A program made the position numbers and the translations under genes. From Anaerococcus prevotii DSM 20548 (GTDB taxonomy: Bacteria; Bacillota; Clostridia; Tissierellales; Peptoniphilaceae), in assembly GCF_000024105.1 (NCBI RefSeq), contig NC_013171.1, positions 1,112,501-1,176,500 on the forward strand: a stretch of DNA of 64,000 nucleotides, written 5' to 3'. Shown one piece after another: positions 35,674 through 43,623 of this stretch (position 1 is its first letter; every line of letters starts with the position of its first letter). The notes under the pieces were generated by a model. That model saw only the letters and a list, made by a program, of their open reading frames with translations. It made no database searches and was not told the origin of the DNA.

Positions 35674-36306
35674 TTACTCTCCTAAAATTCTTCTACTAAC
35701 TTCACTCACAGGAAGGCCAATTATAGTATTTATGTCTCCATTTATATAGGAAATTAGCCTTGGATCTAGGTCTTGGATCCCATAGGCCCCAGCCTTATCC
35801 ATAACATTTTCTTCTATTAAATATCCATCAATTATTTCATCCATCTCCTTATAGTAATCGGTAAATCTAACTTCGGCTATAGAGTAAAAAACATCCAAAT
35901 AATTTTTGCTCCTTAAGCAGACTCCAGTTATTACAAAGTGACTTTTGCCAAAATATGACATAAACATATCCCTCGCCTCGGCCATGTTTCTAGGCTTACC
36001 ATATATTTTATCATCCAGGATAACCATAGTATCAGACGATATATAAAGGCAATCTTTGACTAAATCTACATCGGATTTAGCCTTGGCAATCTCAGCGCAG
36101 GTCTTGCCGGCTCTTTCTATAAAGTCACAGTCCTTGTACTTTTCCATATATTTTTCTTCTATAGCTCTTTCATCGATTCTTATAGAGGCAATTTCTGGCT
36201 TAAGAAAACTAAGCAAGTCCCTCCTTCTGGGAGACTTGCTCATTAAGATATATTTCTTATATTTTCTAATTTTGCCATTTTTTTCATAGTCATTTACATA
36301 GTTCAT
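35674..36306 (-). CDS. maf: Maf family nucleoside triphosphate pyrophosphatase
   Basis: Maf hydrolyses canonical or modified NTPs to NMP and PPi. The N-terminal SKSPRRRDLLSFL, the IDERAIEEKY stretch, and SSDTMVILDDKIYGKPRN are the diagnostic motifs; the last usually reads ADTxV, so Ala is replaced by Ser. GKSHFVITGVCL and AGAYGIQD follow. The length of 210 residues fits. Short spacings on both sides indicate one operon with the HAD nucleotidase and the glutaminase-like gene. Confidence 0.9.
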   Translation of the reverse strand: MNYVNDYEKNGKIRKYKKYILMSKSPRRRDLLSFLKPEIASIRIDERAIEEKYMEKYKDCDFIERAGKTCAEIAKAKSDVDLVKDCLYISSDTMVILDDKIYGKPRNMAEARDMFMSYFGKSHFVITGVCLRSKNYLDVFYSIAEVRFTDYYKEMDEIIDGYLIEENVMDKAGAYGIQDLDPRLISYINGDINTIIGLPVSEVSRRILGE

Positions 36307-36308
36307 AG

Positions 36309-37088
36309 TTAATTCTTACCCGCATTTGAATGTTTTACAAAATCTTTTAGGATTTTTTTAGAGTATTTATCATTTTCATAAGAAAGCTCTGGATGCCACT
36401 GCACTCCTAGCATGTAAGAGTAATATGGATTTTCTATTGCCTCTATTAGGCCATCATCGCTTGTAGCACTCACACTTAAGCCTTCTGCCAAATCCTTTAT
36501 TCCCTCGTGATGGTAGGAATTTACCTCAATCCTATCAGATCCAACTATTTTAGATAGTCTTGAACCTTCATTTATGTTAATCTCATGATAAGTAAGGGTC
36601 TTGTCACTTCCTCTATGAATTATTTCTTTAGAAAATTGTTTCTCCAAATCATCATAGAGACTTCCACCATAATAGATATTAATAAGTTGCATACCCCTGC
36701 AGATACCCAAAATAGGCTTTTCTAGTCCTATTGCATAATCTAATATAGCAAGACTCTTTTCATCATCTTCCCTGCTGTATTCCTCGACAAGGGACCTATC
36801 ACCTCCATAAATATCCGGATCAAAGTCGTTCCCTCCAGCAAAAATCACCCCATCAGCTCTTTCTACCTTCCTCTTACACATTTCTGTATCCATCCTACTT
36901 GTATCGACATCGTTGGTATCTATTCTGTTGTCATCTAGGGCGATTTTTATATGGTTGATGTTTTGATGATTATGCACTACTGCTATAGTTTTCTTGGTAA
37001 GAAAATTATCTCTAACTATAAAATATCCAAGTATCAGCAAAATAATTAGTAAAATCATTTTTATAAACTTAGTAAATTTCTTTCTCAT
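36309..37088 (-). CDS. Class I glutamine amidotransferase-like (C26) protein with membrane anchor
   Basis: The catalytic domain resembles gamma-glutamyl-GABA hydrolases (PuuD type). GGNDFDPDIYGG leads, GICRGMQLINIYYGGSL holds the Cys nucleophile, and GVQWHPELSYEND supplies His and Glu. A hydrophobic segment at about residues 7-25 (FIKMILLIILLILGYFIV) would tether it to the membrane, which PuuD lacks. GGAGG 6 bases before the ATG at 37088 selects this start over an opening at 37148. The substrate is unknown; a gamma-glutamyl peptide is likely. Confidence 0.8.
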   Translation of the reverse strand: MRKKFTKFIKMILLIILLILGYFIVRDNFLTKKTIAVVHNHQNINHIKIALDDNRIDTNDVDTSRMDTEMCKRKVERADGVIFAGGNDFDPDIYGGDRSLVEEYSREDDEKSLAILDYAIGLEKPILGICRGMQLINIYYGGSLYDDLEKQFSKEIIHRGSDKTLTYHEININEGSRLSKIVGSDRIEVNSYHHEGIKDLAEGLSVSATSDDGLIEAIENPYYSYMLGVQWHPELSYENDKYSKKILKDFVKHSNAGKN

Positions 37089-37286
37089 AGAATACCTCCA
37101 ATTACTTCTTTTAATTATTGTATCATAAAGAAAGAAAATATTAAACATTTACTATAAATTTATTAATAAATTTAAAGTTTCATTAACTTTGTTTTAATAA
37201 TTCCCATTATATACATAAGTACTCTAATTCCAGTTTAACATTGATGGCTAATCTTTTCCTAGAGCTTTTTAGTTTTGTATACTAGA

Positions 37287-37325
37287 AGTAATTAAGTTTC
37301 CTATGGAAATTATTCAATTACTTAT
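37287..37325. repeat. Long inverted repeat upstream of the glutaminase-like gene
   Basis: AAGTAATT and AATTACTT flank an inner TTTCC/GGAAA pairing with a short loop. There is no T-tract, so it may be a weak terminator of the DUF2871 gene or an operator. The rest of the 37089-37359 gap shows nothing I can name. Confidence 0.45.
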
Positions 37326-37359
37326 AATCAATCTGATTTGTTTTAAAAGAGTATCCATC

Positions 37360-37773
37360 TTATATGCGATTTAGTTTTTTAATATCTAGAAGAATCAAGA
37401 TCAAGGACACTCCCAAAATTATATGACCCAAACCAGCCACCCCTGAAATCATTGCCTCTTGTCCATTACTCAAATCCTTTGCTAAAACTTCAGTAAATCC
37501 CCTAACAAACATCATTACTGCGCTTAATATCAATCCAATATTATAGAATTTCAAATGCTTATCTATTTTATTATTTTCATAGAAATTTAATGATAGTGAT
37601 ATTAGATATATTAGTAAATACATCATCATTCCAAGGATAAATAAATGTGGATGAAGCCTAAGCAGGCTCGTAGATCCCTCAAAACTCATATATTTTGTAA
37701 ATTCTCTGTAAAAAACTCCCACAAGCATAGCAAGGACAGCGTAAAAAATTGCCATGTTTATATATTTTTTCAT
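37360..37773 (-). CDS. DUF2871 family membrane protein
   Basis: The product has 137 residues with four membrane helices. It begins MKKYINMAIFYAVLAMLVGVFYREFTKY and has the conserved HPHLFILGMMMYLL, matching DUF2871. The function is unknown; the family resembles small haem-copper-like or quinone-site membrane proteins only in general shape. GGAG before the ATG at 37773 selects this start, because the longer frame would read through the tetR terminator. It carries the same operator as tetR, so it is probably its target. Confidence 0.8.
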   Translation of the reverse strand: MKKYINMAIFYAVLAMLVGVFYREFTKYMSFEGSTSLLRLHPHLFILGMMMYLLIYLISLSLNFYENNKIDKHLKFYNIGLILSAVMMFVRGFTEVLAKDLSNGQEAMISGVAGLGHIILGVSLILILLDIKKLNRI

Positions 37774-37812
37774 GATATTCTCCTTTTTTAAAAAATTTAT
37801 CACAGATGCATT

Positions 37813-37825
37813 CGAACATCGTTCG
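37813..37825. promoter_or_regulatory. TetR operator at the DUF2871 promoter
   Basis: CGAACATCGTTCG is an inverted repeat with 5-base arms around ATC. It is nearly identical to the site in front of tetR at 38433-38447 and overlaps the predicted start of the DUF2871 transcript. Confidence 0.75.
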
Positions 37826-37833
37826 GTTATTCT

Positions 37834-37863
37834 TATATAAAAACCGACTCCCTCGTCGGTCAA
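37834..37863 (-). promoter_or_regulatory. Promoter of the DUF2871 gene, embedded in the tetR terminator
   Basis: TTGACC (37858-37863) and TATATA (37834-37839) are separated by 18 bases on the minus strand. The -35 covers the tetR stop codon and the spacer contains the terminator hairpin. Confidence 0.5.
37843..37860 (-). terminator. Terminator of tetR
   Basis: ACCGAC and GTCGGT form a 6-base stem with a 6-base loop followed by TTTTTAT on the minus strand. It starts at the tetR stop codon. Confidence 0.75.
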
Positions 37864-38414
37864 TATAAAAGTTTCTCTATCATCTTAATCGTAAAGTCAG
37901 CTGATTTCTGGCTTAACCAAAGGCTTATTATATTTATGATAATAAAATCAGCAAAGTCTTCCTGGGTAAAATTCTCATCAAAGACATCTTCTCTTATATC
38001 ACAATCATTTGCCAAAATCTCAATAATATTTCCTCTTAGTTCATTAAGGAAATCATCCATAACAAGTCTTGCTTTCTTATCTTTACTAGACGAAAAACTC
38101 ATTGAATGAATGTTTAAAAAGTTAGGATATTTCTCCATTCCTTTTTTTATATTTGTATAGGTTAAAGAAATATATTCGCTTAATTTTATTTTTCTTAAAT
38201 CAACTTGATCAAGGTTAAATATATCATCCCAGACACTTTCGATGCTAGCTATCAAAAGTTCATCTTTGGAGGGAAAATAATAGTAAATCGATCCTATAGC
38301 AAGATTCGTTCGCTTCGCAACCTTTCTCATATTTAGCCCCGCTATTCCTTCTTCAGCTACTATTTGCCTACAGACTTTCATAATATTAGACTTAGAGCCA
38401 TTATTTGCTACCAT
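37860..38414 (-). CDS. TetR/AcrR family transcriptional regulator
   Basis: This one-domain HTH repressor with a ligand-binding C-terminus has 184 residues. The HTH region is AEEGIAGLNMRKVAKRTNLA followed by IGSIYYYFPSKDELLIASI. It starts after AAAGGA. Matching inverted repeats overlie its own promoter and that of the DUF2871 gene, so autorepression and repression of DUF2871 are expected. The inducer is unknown. Confidence 0.88.
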   Translation of the reverse strand: MVANNGSKSNIMKVCRQIVAEEGIAGLNMRKVAKRTNLAIGSIYYYFPSKDELLIASIESVWDDIFNLDQVDLRKIKLSEYISLTYTNIKKGMEKYPNFLNIHSMSFSSSKDKKARLVMDDFLNELRGNIIEILANDCDIREDVFDENFTQEDFADFIIINIISLWLSQKSADFTIKMIEKLLY

Positions 38415-38432
38415 AAGAGATCCTTTCAGCTA

Positions 38433-38447
38433 TCGAACATTGTTCGA
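38433..38447. promoter_or_regulatory. TetR operator at the tetR promoter
   Basis: TCGAACATTGTTCGA is a 6-base inverted repeat around ATT. It begins 5 bases downstream of the -10 element, covering the start site. Confidence 0.8.
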
Positions 38448-38451
38448 TGAT

Positions 38452-38479
38452 ATTATATTTTCTAATTTTTAATTGTCAA
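38452..38479 (-). promoter_or_regulatory. Consensus sigma-A promoter of tetR
   Basis: A perfect TTGACA (38474-38479) and perfect TATAAT (38452-38457) are 16 bases apart on the minus strand. The -35 lies inside the last codons of the upstream gene. Confidence 0.8.
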
Positions 38480-39136
38480 AAGCTTCTTCAAATTAATTTT
38501 ATTAAGTTCATATATTAGAAAAATCATTCCCAAACTTATGCCAAGATATAAGACTGGACTAGGGAAGTTTATAGGAAACGAATCTGGTAAGTGGTTTAAG
38601 TAACCATAATTTGCCGATGCAATTTTATTTACAAGATAAATCACAAGATTCATTGCTAGACTTATCTTACCAATAAACTTAAGATCGAGTTTTCTTCTCT
38701 GATTTGTAAGAATCATAAGAGCAGACCCTAGAGATAAGCTATGAGCAAGCACATAGGTTAGGTTTGTTATATGTGGCCAAAGATATTTTGAAGGATCTGG
38801 GAAGCTAAAGGCTATTAGTGTACCTATTATTCCAAGCCAGGCAAAGTAATTACTTAATTTATAATCTTTGCGAAAATAGCTAATAGCCATCATAAAAGCC
38901 GCTATTCTACAATGATAAAGAGGGAGGCCTTCTCTTATAAATAAAAGCTTATCCTCATAGTACCAAATAAATAAAGCTATTTCTATTATAGATAAACTCA
39001 CTAACTGTATAGGAAGGATCTTTCTTCTATGTCTTAATTTATAAATCAATATCAAATAAATCAGCAAAATCCCCCAAACCAAAGGCATATTAATATTGGT
39101 CTTAAGATCTTCACTGTGTCTAAAAAAATATTCCAT
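38462..39136 (-). CDS. TIGR02206/YwaF family integral membrane protein
   Basis: The product is about 224 residues with six or seven hydrophobic helices. LPLYHCRIAAFMMAISYFR and the WPHITNLTYVLAHSLSLG region match the TIGR02206 (YwaF) family of unknown function. The frame opens with GTG-ATG; I use the ATG at 39136, with an AAGGAAAAG site upstream. It ends 47 bases before tetR but is separated from it by the tetR promoter. Confidence 0.78.
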   Translation of the reverse strand: MEYFFRHSEDLKTNINMPLVWGILLIYLILIYKLRHRRKILPIQLVSLSIIEIALFIWYYEDKLLFIREGLPLYHCRIAAFMMAISYFRKDYKLSNYFAWLGIIGTLIAFSFPDPSKYLWPHITNLTYVLAHSLSLGSALMILTNQRRKLDLKFIGKISLAMNLVIYLVNKIASANYGYLNHLPDSFPINFPSPVLYLGISLGMIFLIYELNKINLKKLLTIKN

Positions 39137-39157
39137 CACTTATTCTTTTCCTTAATT

Positions 39158-41596
39158 TTATTTAAACTTGTCCAAAAACTTAGATAGGATATTGCTTTGA
39201 TCTATATCTAGCCATTTAAGGAGCTTGTCTTCATCAAATTGCAGTTCATAATCACTTTCATCTACAAGTGCATCTTTTGTCATATAAGTCAAGCTTTGCC
39301 TTATTATATCCCTATCTTTCGAAGTCTTTTCTAGAGGAAATATTATTTTCCCATTTTCTTTCCTAATTTTCTTATCCTTATTATAGTAGAAATCTCTTAA
39401 GTATTTCTTATACTCTTCTATGTAGGGATTTCTTACATCGATCCATTCGAAAAAGGCCTTGGCATCTAGTTCTATATCAAGCCCTCCTATTGTTCCTACA
39501 AGGACACTTTGATCTAGGGCCTGCTTGTAGACTTCTGATGGCTTTTCATAATTTCCTTTGTTCTCATCAATAGTCGCTGTATTAAAGAAGAGCGATCCCG
39601 TTTCCATATCGAAGACAAATTCCTTCTCCCCTGCCCTCTTATATAGCTTTCTCCATTTTTCCTGGTTGGATTCAAAATCATCCGTGTACCTTCTAGTAGG
39701 AAAATACCTTGGTAGAGGCATGCCACAGGACTTATAATATTCTCTAAAAACCTCTCTTGTCTGATACAAAAAGTCAACCTTACCTGCTCCATCGGCAAAG
39801 TGATTCCATTCATATTCATCACTATTATCAAGTCTATCTGCCATTTTTAGAGAAAAATCTGTAAACAAGTCATTATTCATTTTTTCATAAATATCCTTGT
39901 ATACTAAAGGAGAATCTTTCTTATATTTATCGTCAAATTTCTTGTCAATTTTTAAATAATAAGACCTTCTCCTTGCTTCAGGAGGAAGTGTGTATCCATC
40001 GGCATTGGTCGTTCCTATAGTTACAGGAAATGGACTTACAATTTCAACTTGACTATTTGTCGTATTTAATATTAAATCACGACCATAGTTTGCTTTTGAG
40101 AAAAATTCTATGGAAAATTCATCTATTATAATCGGATATACATTATCTTCCCTAGCCCGGCCTTCGATTACCTTGACCCTATTGGCCTTGGCCTGGGCTC
40201 CGCTTGCAAGCTCTGAGAAATTATAATAAGCCTTATCGCTTAGTCCAAGCATCTTGTTTATCATTTTTATTAGAGAAGACTTACCGCTTCCAGCAGTTCC
40301 TCCAATAAAGAGAAATTGGGGAATATCATTTCTCTCTTCGCTAGTTCTAGCTAGTGTCTTAATCTCATAGAGAAATGGTCCTGTGAAAGCATAAAATATT
40401 GCTTCCATTATCCTCTGCCCGTACTTATCATCATATTTATGGACAAAGGATTCAAATGTATGTATAAATTCATCAAGCAGGATTAGGGCCTTTCTTATTT
40501 CTTCTATATCTTTATTTTCTCCAAAAGGAATAAATTCATTTGTAAGCTCACTTTTAACTAGGAGACCACTATTTTCTTTTCCTATATTTCTAGTCTCTGG
40601 CTTTGAGAATAAGAGAGCTCTTTCATCTGAATCTATATCAGCATTTACCTTGATAGTCTTAATTGTCTCGTTGACAAGCTTTTTAATAGCTGGTGACTTC
40701 TTGATTGTAGGCTCTTTAGTCCTATTATTTACCGATTCACGAACGAGCATATAGGCTTGATTATCCAAGTTATTTTCTCTAATCTTCTCATCATCAAGGG
40801 CCTTCTTATCCTCATCCATGTCCTTAATCTGTCCTATGGCGTCAGCTGGAATAGTAGAATTTGCCTTAAAGTCTTCTACTTTTAGGATTAACTCTATTGC
40901 TTGACTTTTCTTAATCTTTTCTACTTCTTCGTTAGTTAAGACAATTACCGAGTCCCTATCTTTAATATTTTCTAGCTTCTTCTTGTTAGTTAACATTAGC
41001 TCTTTTGGGAAGTAGTTAGTTGTAATATCTGCTAAAGACTCATAATAATCCTTATAAATACCAAAAAGCTCACTATCATCATATATTATAATATTCTCGT
41101 ATTGGCTTGTAGTCTTTTGAAAAGCCATCTCCGATAGATTACAAGATCCTAGGATTATCCTATTGTGACCACTTTCCTTATTTTCTAGAAGGTAAAACTT
41201 AGAGTGAATACTTGCTCCAAAAGGAACTTTTACTTCAAATGATTTTTCTTCTAGCCTTCTTTTCATATCCATATCAAGACCTTGATAGGTCTTTATGCTT
41301 GTGTTTTTAAGGACTTCCTTGATCTGTGCCTTAAGATTTTTGGCAAAAAGATTAGCAGATTGTTGGACCTTATCTTCATTTATTCCAACCACAATCTCTA
41401 CCTTGGCGAAGTCCTTAATATATTTGTTAAGGAAAGTAGTAGAGATTGAGTAAGTAACAGCCAAAATCGAATCGTATTTTCCATGATCAAATATTTCTTC
41501 TATAGTCATATCGACTTTTTTGTTATCCTTACAAATATGAAGGCTCTCTCTTCTATCTTCTATAAAATCAATTACTAAAGACATTTGCCTCTCCAT
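39158..41596 (-). CDS. PLD-like nuclease fused to an AAA+/helicase-like P-loop ATPase
   Basis: The 812-residue protein has two recognisable parts. Residues ~1-200 form a phospholipase-D/restriction-nuclease-like domain with a single HSK(x)n-GSCN motif (His131, Lys133, Asn153), resembling BfiI- or DrmC-type PLD nucleases that work as dimers. After a charged linker (200-360) comes an ATPase: Walker A GGTAGSGKSS (432-441), Walker B YPIIIDEFS (Asp492-Glu493), a sensor-like TIGTTNADG near 526-534 and an RRR arginine finger at 542-544. The ATPase resembles AAA+ or SF3 helicases more than UvrD types. I cannot name a characterised family. A nuclease-ATPase fusion suggests DNA processing or anti-phage defence. 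It follows the GTPase gene, with a terminator between them. AGGTGG precedes the start. Confidence 0.72.
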   Translation of the reverse strand: MERQMSLVIDFIEDRRESLHICKDNKKVDMTIEEIFDHGKYDSILAVTYSISTTFLNKYIKDFAKVEIVVGINEDKVQQSANLFAKNLKAQIKEVLKNTSIKTYQGLDMDMKRRLEEKSFEVKVPFGASIHSKFYLLENKESGHNRIILGSCNLSEMAFQKTTSQYENIIIYDDSELFGIYKDYYESLADITTNYFPKELMLTNKKKLENIKDRDSVIVLTNEEVEKIKKSQAIELILKVEDFKANSTIPADAIGQIKDMDEDKKALDDEKIRENNLDNQAYMLVRESVNNRTKEPTIKKSPAIKKLVNETIKTIKVNADIDSDERALLFSKPETRNIGKENSGLLVKSELTNEFIPFGENKDIEEIRKALILLDEFIHTFESFVHKYDDKYGQRIMEAIFYAFTGPFLYEIKTLARTSEERNDIPQFLFIGGTAGSGKSSLIKMINKMLGLSDKAYYNFSELASGAQAKANRVKVIEGRAREDNVYPIIIDEFSIEFFSKANYGRDLILNTTNSQVEIVSPFPVTIGTTNADGYTLPPEARRRSYYLKIDKKFDDKYKKDSPLVYKDIYEKMNNDLFTDFSLKMADRLDNSDEYEWNHFADGAGKVDFLYQTREVFREYYKSCGMPLPRYFPTRRYTDDFESNQEKWRKLYKRAGEKEFVFDMETGSLFFNTATIDENKGNYEKPSEVYKQALDQSVLVGTIGGLDIELDAKAFFEWIDVRNPYIEEYKKYLRDFYYNKDKKIRKENGKIIFPLEKTSKDRDIIRQSLTYMTKDALVDESDYELQFDEDKLLKWLDIDQSNILSKFLDKFK

Positions 41597-41660
41597 AAGT
41601 CCACCTCTTTTCTTACTTTATTTTATTATAATATAGAACTAATATTTTATAAAGTAAAAA

Positions 41661-41693
41661 AGAAAAACCTAAGAGAAAGTTCATCCCCTTAGG
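41661..41693 (-). terminator. Terminator between the GTPase and PLD-ATPase genes
   Basis: CCTAAG and CTTAGG pair across a 14-base loop and are followed by TTTTTC on the minus strand. The large loop makes it a moderate terminator, so readthrough is possible. Confidence 0.6.
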
Positions 41694-41701
41694 CAAATAT
41701 C

Positions 41702-43036
41702 TTATTCTCTTTCCTTATCTTTTTTCTTAATATCCTTAACCCTATCTTTATAATCCTTCTTGACCTTGGATAAATCGATGCCTTCTATATAGTAGCTCTT
41801 ACTTGCCTCACCAATTGCCTTGGTACCCATAGCAGCCACCGTAGCACTTACTGCATTTCCAGCAGTCGGAAGGATTAGATTTAAAAGCTTAGATAATTGT
41901 TGGGATCCTAGTCTAAAGAGATTTCCAGCAAGACCCACTCCCCCTAGGGATAAGAGGAATTCCTTGGCTGTTTCCTTGCTAATAGTCCTACCAGAAAGAC
42001 TTGCTATTAGGCTTACTAGGGCGATTTGTAGACCTATCAGAGGATAAATATCAGCTATGGGTATTGGGACCATGGCGACAGTTGCAGCAAAGCCTGAAAA
42101 CATGTTTATAAACTTATCACTGAGATTTGCTAGGACCTTATTCATCCTACAAGCAAGTCTTAAACCAACTATGGCATCATAATCACTTATAGACTCTTCT
42201 AAAGCATCGATTAGATTATCAATACCGAATCTCCCATCAAATTGAATTTCAAGATCACTTAGTCTAGATTGAGGAAGATCATTTATAGAATCGACATCTA
42301 TAAATTCATCCTCAAGCATCCAATCAATCAAGGAAGAAACAGGGATTATTTCCTTAACCTCAAGCTCTCCTTCTTCTATGATTTTGCCATAATATTTAAC
42401 AACTTCACTAATATTTTTACTCTTGCTTATAGGATATTCCTTTGGGTCTTTGATCCTTGATGGAGCGAGTTCATCCACCTTATTTATGGCAACTATTACT
42501 GGCAAGTCTACTCCGTTTGTCTTTTTATAATCTTCACATATACTTTTAACGAACTTTACATCTGTTAAGACATCATCCCTATGACTAGCATTTAGCATAA
42601 AGATTGTCACATCAGGCATAAAGTCTTTTACTTCTTTTTTTATCTTATCTTCTGCTGATACTTTCTCATCTAGGGCAAGAGACTCGGAGGTTCCCCTAGT
42701 ATCTAAAATCTGCATCAGAACTTCGCCATTTTCCTCATAATCATACATATCGCAGGCTTCGGTTTGAGAGTAGACATCATTTACAGGAGCGAGGTATCTT
42801 CCATTAATAGCATTTATTAGAGAGCTTTTCCCTACTCCAGTCCTCCCCATGAGGAAAATCCTAGGTGGTCTATAATTTTCCATATCATCCATGACCCTTT
42901 TAAGCTCTTCATCATTTAGGATAATTTTTCTAAGCTTATCTCTCATAGGATCTGGAACAGAGTCAATTGTTTTTTCTAAATTTTTATAAATATTTCTAAT
43001 TCTTTCGATTGCATGGGTCGAATTCTTATCAGCCAT
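41702..43036 (-). CDS. Era/dynamin-like GTPase with hydrophobic C-terminus (DUF697-like)
   Basis: The 444-residue protein has an N-terminal coil (1-55) and a GTPase domain: G1 GRTGVGKSS (64-72), G3 DTRG (112-115) and G4 NKVD (185-188). After residue ~290 there are hydrophobic stretches (FSGFAATVAMVPIPIADIYPLIG and LLNLILPTAGNAVSATVAAMG regions) typical of membrane-associated YcjF/DUF697 or IRG-like GTPases. AAAGGAG before the ATG at 43036 selects this start over 43081. Its role is unknown. It sits directly upstream of the PLD-ATPase fusion. Membrane-remodelling GTPases and nucleases both occur in defence loci, but here that is only suggestive. Confidence 0.78.
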   Translation of the reverse strand: MADKNSTHAIERIRNIYKNLEKTIDSVPDPMRDKLRKIILNDEELKRVMDDMENYRPPRIFLMGRTGVGKSSLINAINGRYLAPVNDVYSQTEACDMYDYEENGEVLMQILDTRGTSESLALDEKVSAEDKIKKEVKDFMPDVTIFMLNASHRDDVLTDVKFVKSICEDYKKTNGVDLPVIVAINKVDELAPSRIKDPKEYPISKSKNISEVVKYYGKIIEEGELEVKEIIPVSSLIDWMLEDEFIDVDSINDLPQSRLSDLEIQFDGRFGIDNLIDALEESISDYDAIVGLRLACRMNKVLANLSDKFINMFSGFAATVAMVPIPIADIYPLIGLQIALVSLIASLSGRTISKETAKEFLLSLGGVGLAGNLFRLGSQQLSKLLNLILPTAGNAVSATVAAMGTKAIGEASKSYYIEGIDLSKVKKDYKDRVKDIKKKDKERE

Positions 43037-43083
43037 AAAATCTCCTTTACTTCTTAATATTATTATACATAAAATTAACAAAT

Positions 43084-43104
43084 AAAAAAGAGGCCTAAGC
43101 CCCT
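43084..43104 (-). terminator. Terminator after the EamA gene
   Basis: AGGGGC and GCCTCT pair around TTAG (one G-T), followed by six Ts on the minus strand. The stem overlaps the stop codon. Confidence 0.65.
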
Positions 43105-43516
43105 AGATAACCATGACAAGACTTCCAATACCTATGAGTATTGCACCTATGATGGATTTTCTGCTAAATTCTTCCCCTAAAAATATAAAGGCCAGAGCAA
43201 AGGTTATAAGAACACTTGTCTTATCTATTGCAGTAACCTTGGCCACCTCACCGTTCTTAATAGCAGCATAATAGCAAAGCCAAGAAAATCCTGTAGCAAG
43301 TCCTGAAAGAATCAGAAAGAGCCAAGATTTATGAGATATATCATGAATACCACTTTGGGCATTAGTAATAAAAACTATAAACCAGCTCATTCCAACTACG
43401 ACTAGGGTCCTAATAGCAGTAGCAAGATTCGAATTGACATTTTCGATCCCGATTTTAGCCAGTATTGATGTTACTGCTGCAAAAAAGGCCGAAAGAATCG
43501 ATAAAATTAACCACAT
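43103..43516 (-). CDS. EamA-like small transporter
   Basis: This 137-residue, 4-to-5-helix protein corresponds to one EamA repeat (drug/metabolite transporter superfamily). It begins MWLILSILSAFFAAVTSILAKIGI and has the conserved SGLATGFSWLCYYAAIKNG and ALAFIFLGE motifs. Half-size members work as dimers. The substrate is not deducible. It is divergent from the flavoprotein gene at 43624. Confidence 0.85.
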   Translation of the reverse strand: MWLILSILSAFFAAVTSILAKIGIENVNSNLATAIRTLVVVGMSWFIVFITNAQSGIHDISHKSWLFLILSGLATGFSWLCYYAAIKNGEVAKVTAIDKTSVLITFALAFIFLGEEFSRKSIIGAILIGIGSLVMVI

Positions 43517-43623
43517 AATAAATCCTTTAAATATTTTTTCAAAATCTTCATATACATTCTACTTTAAAAATTAAATTCCTCTAAGTTTTTATTTCTGGTA
43601 CAATAATTAAAAATGGAGGATAT

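Noticed and set aside
37774-37863. 30-residue N-terminal extension of the DUF2871 protein
   Set aside because: It would translate through the tetR terminator, promoter and operator, has no ribosome site, and the family starts at the internal Met with GGAG.
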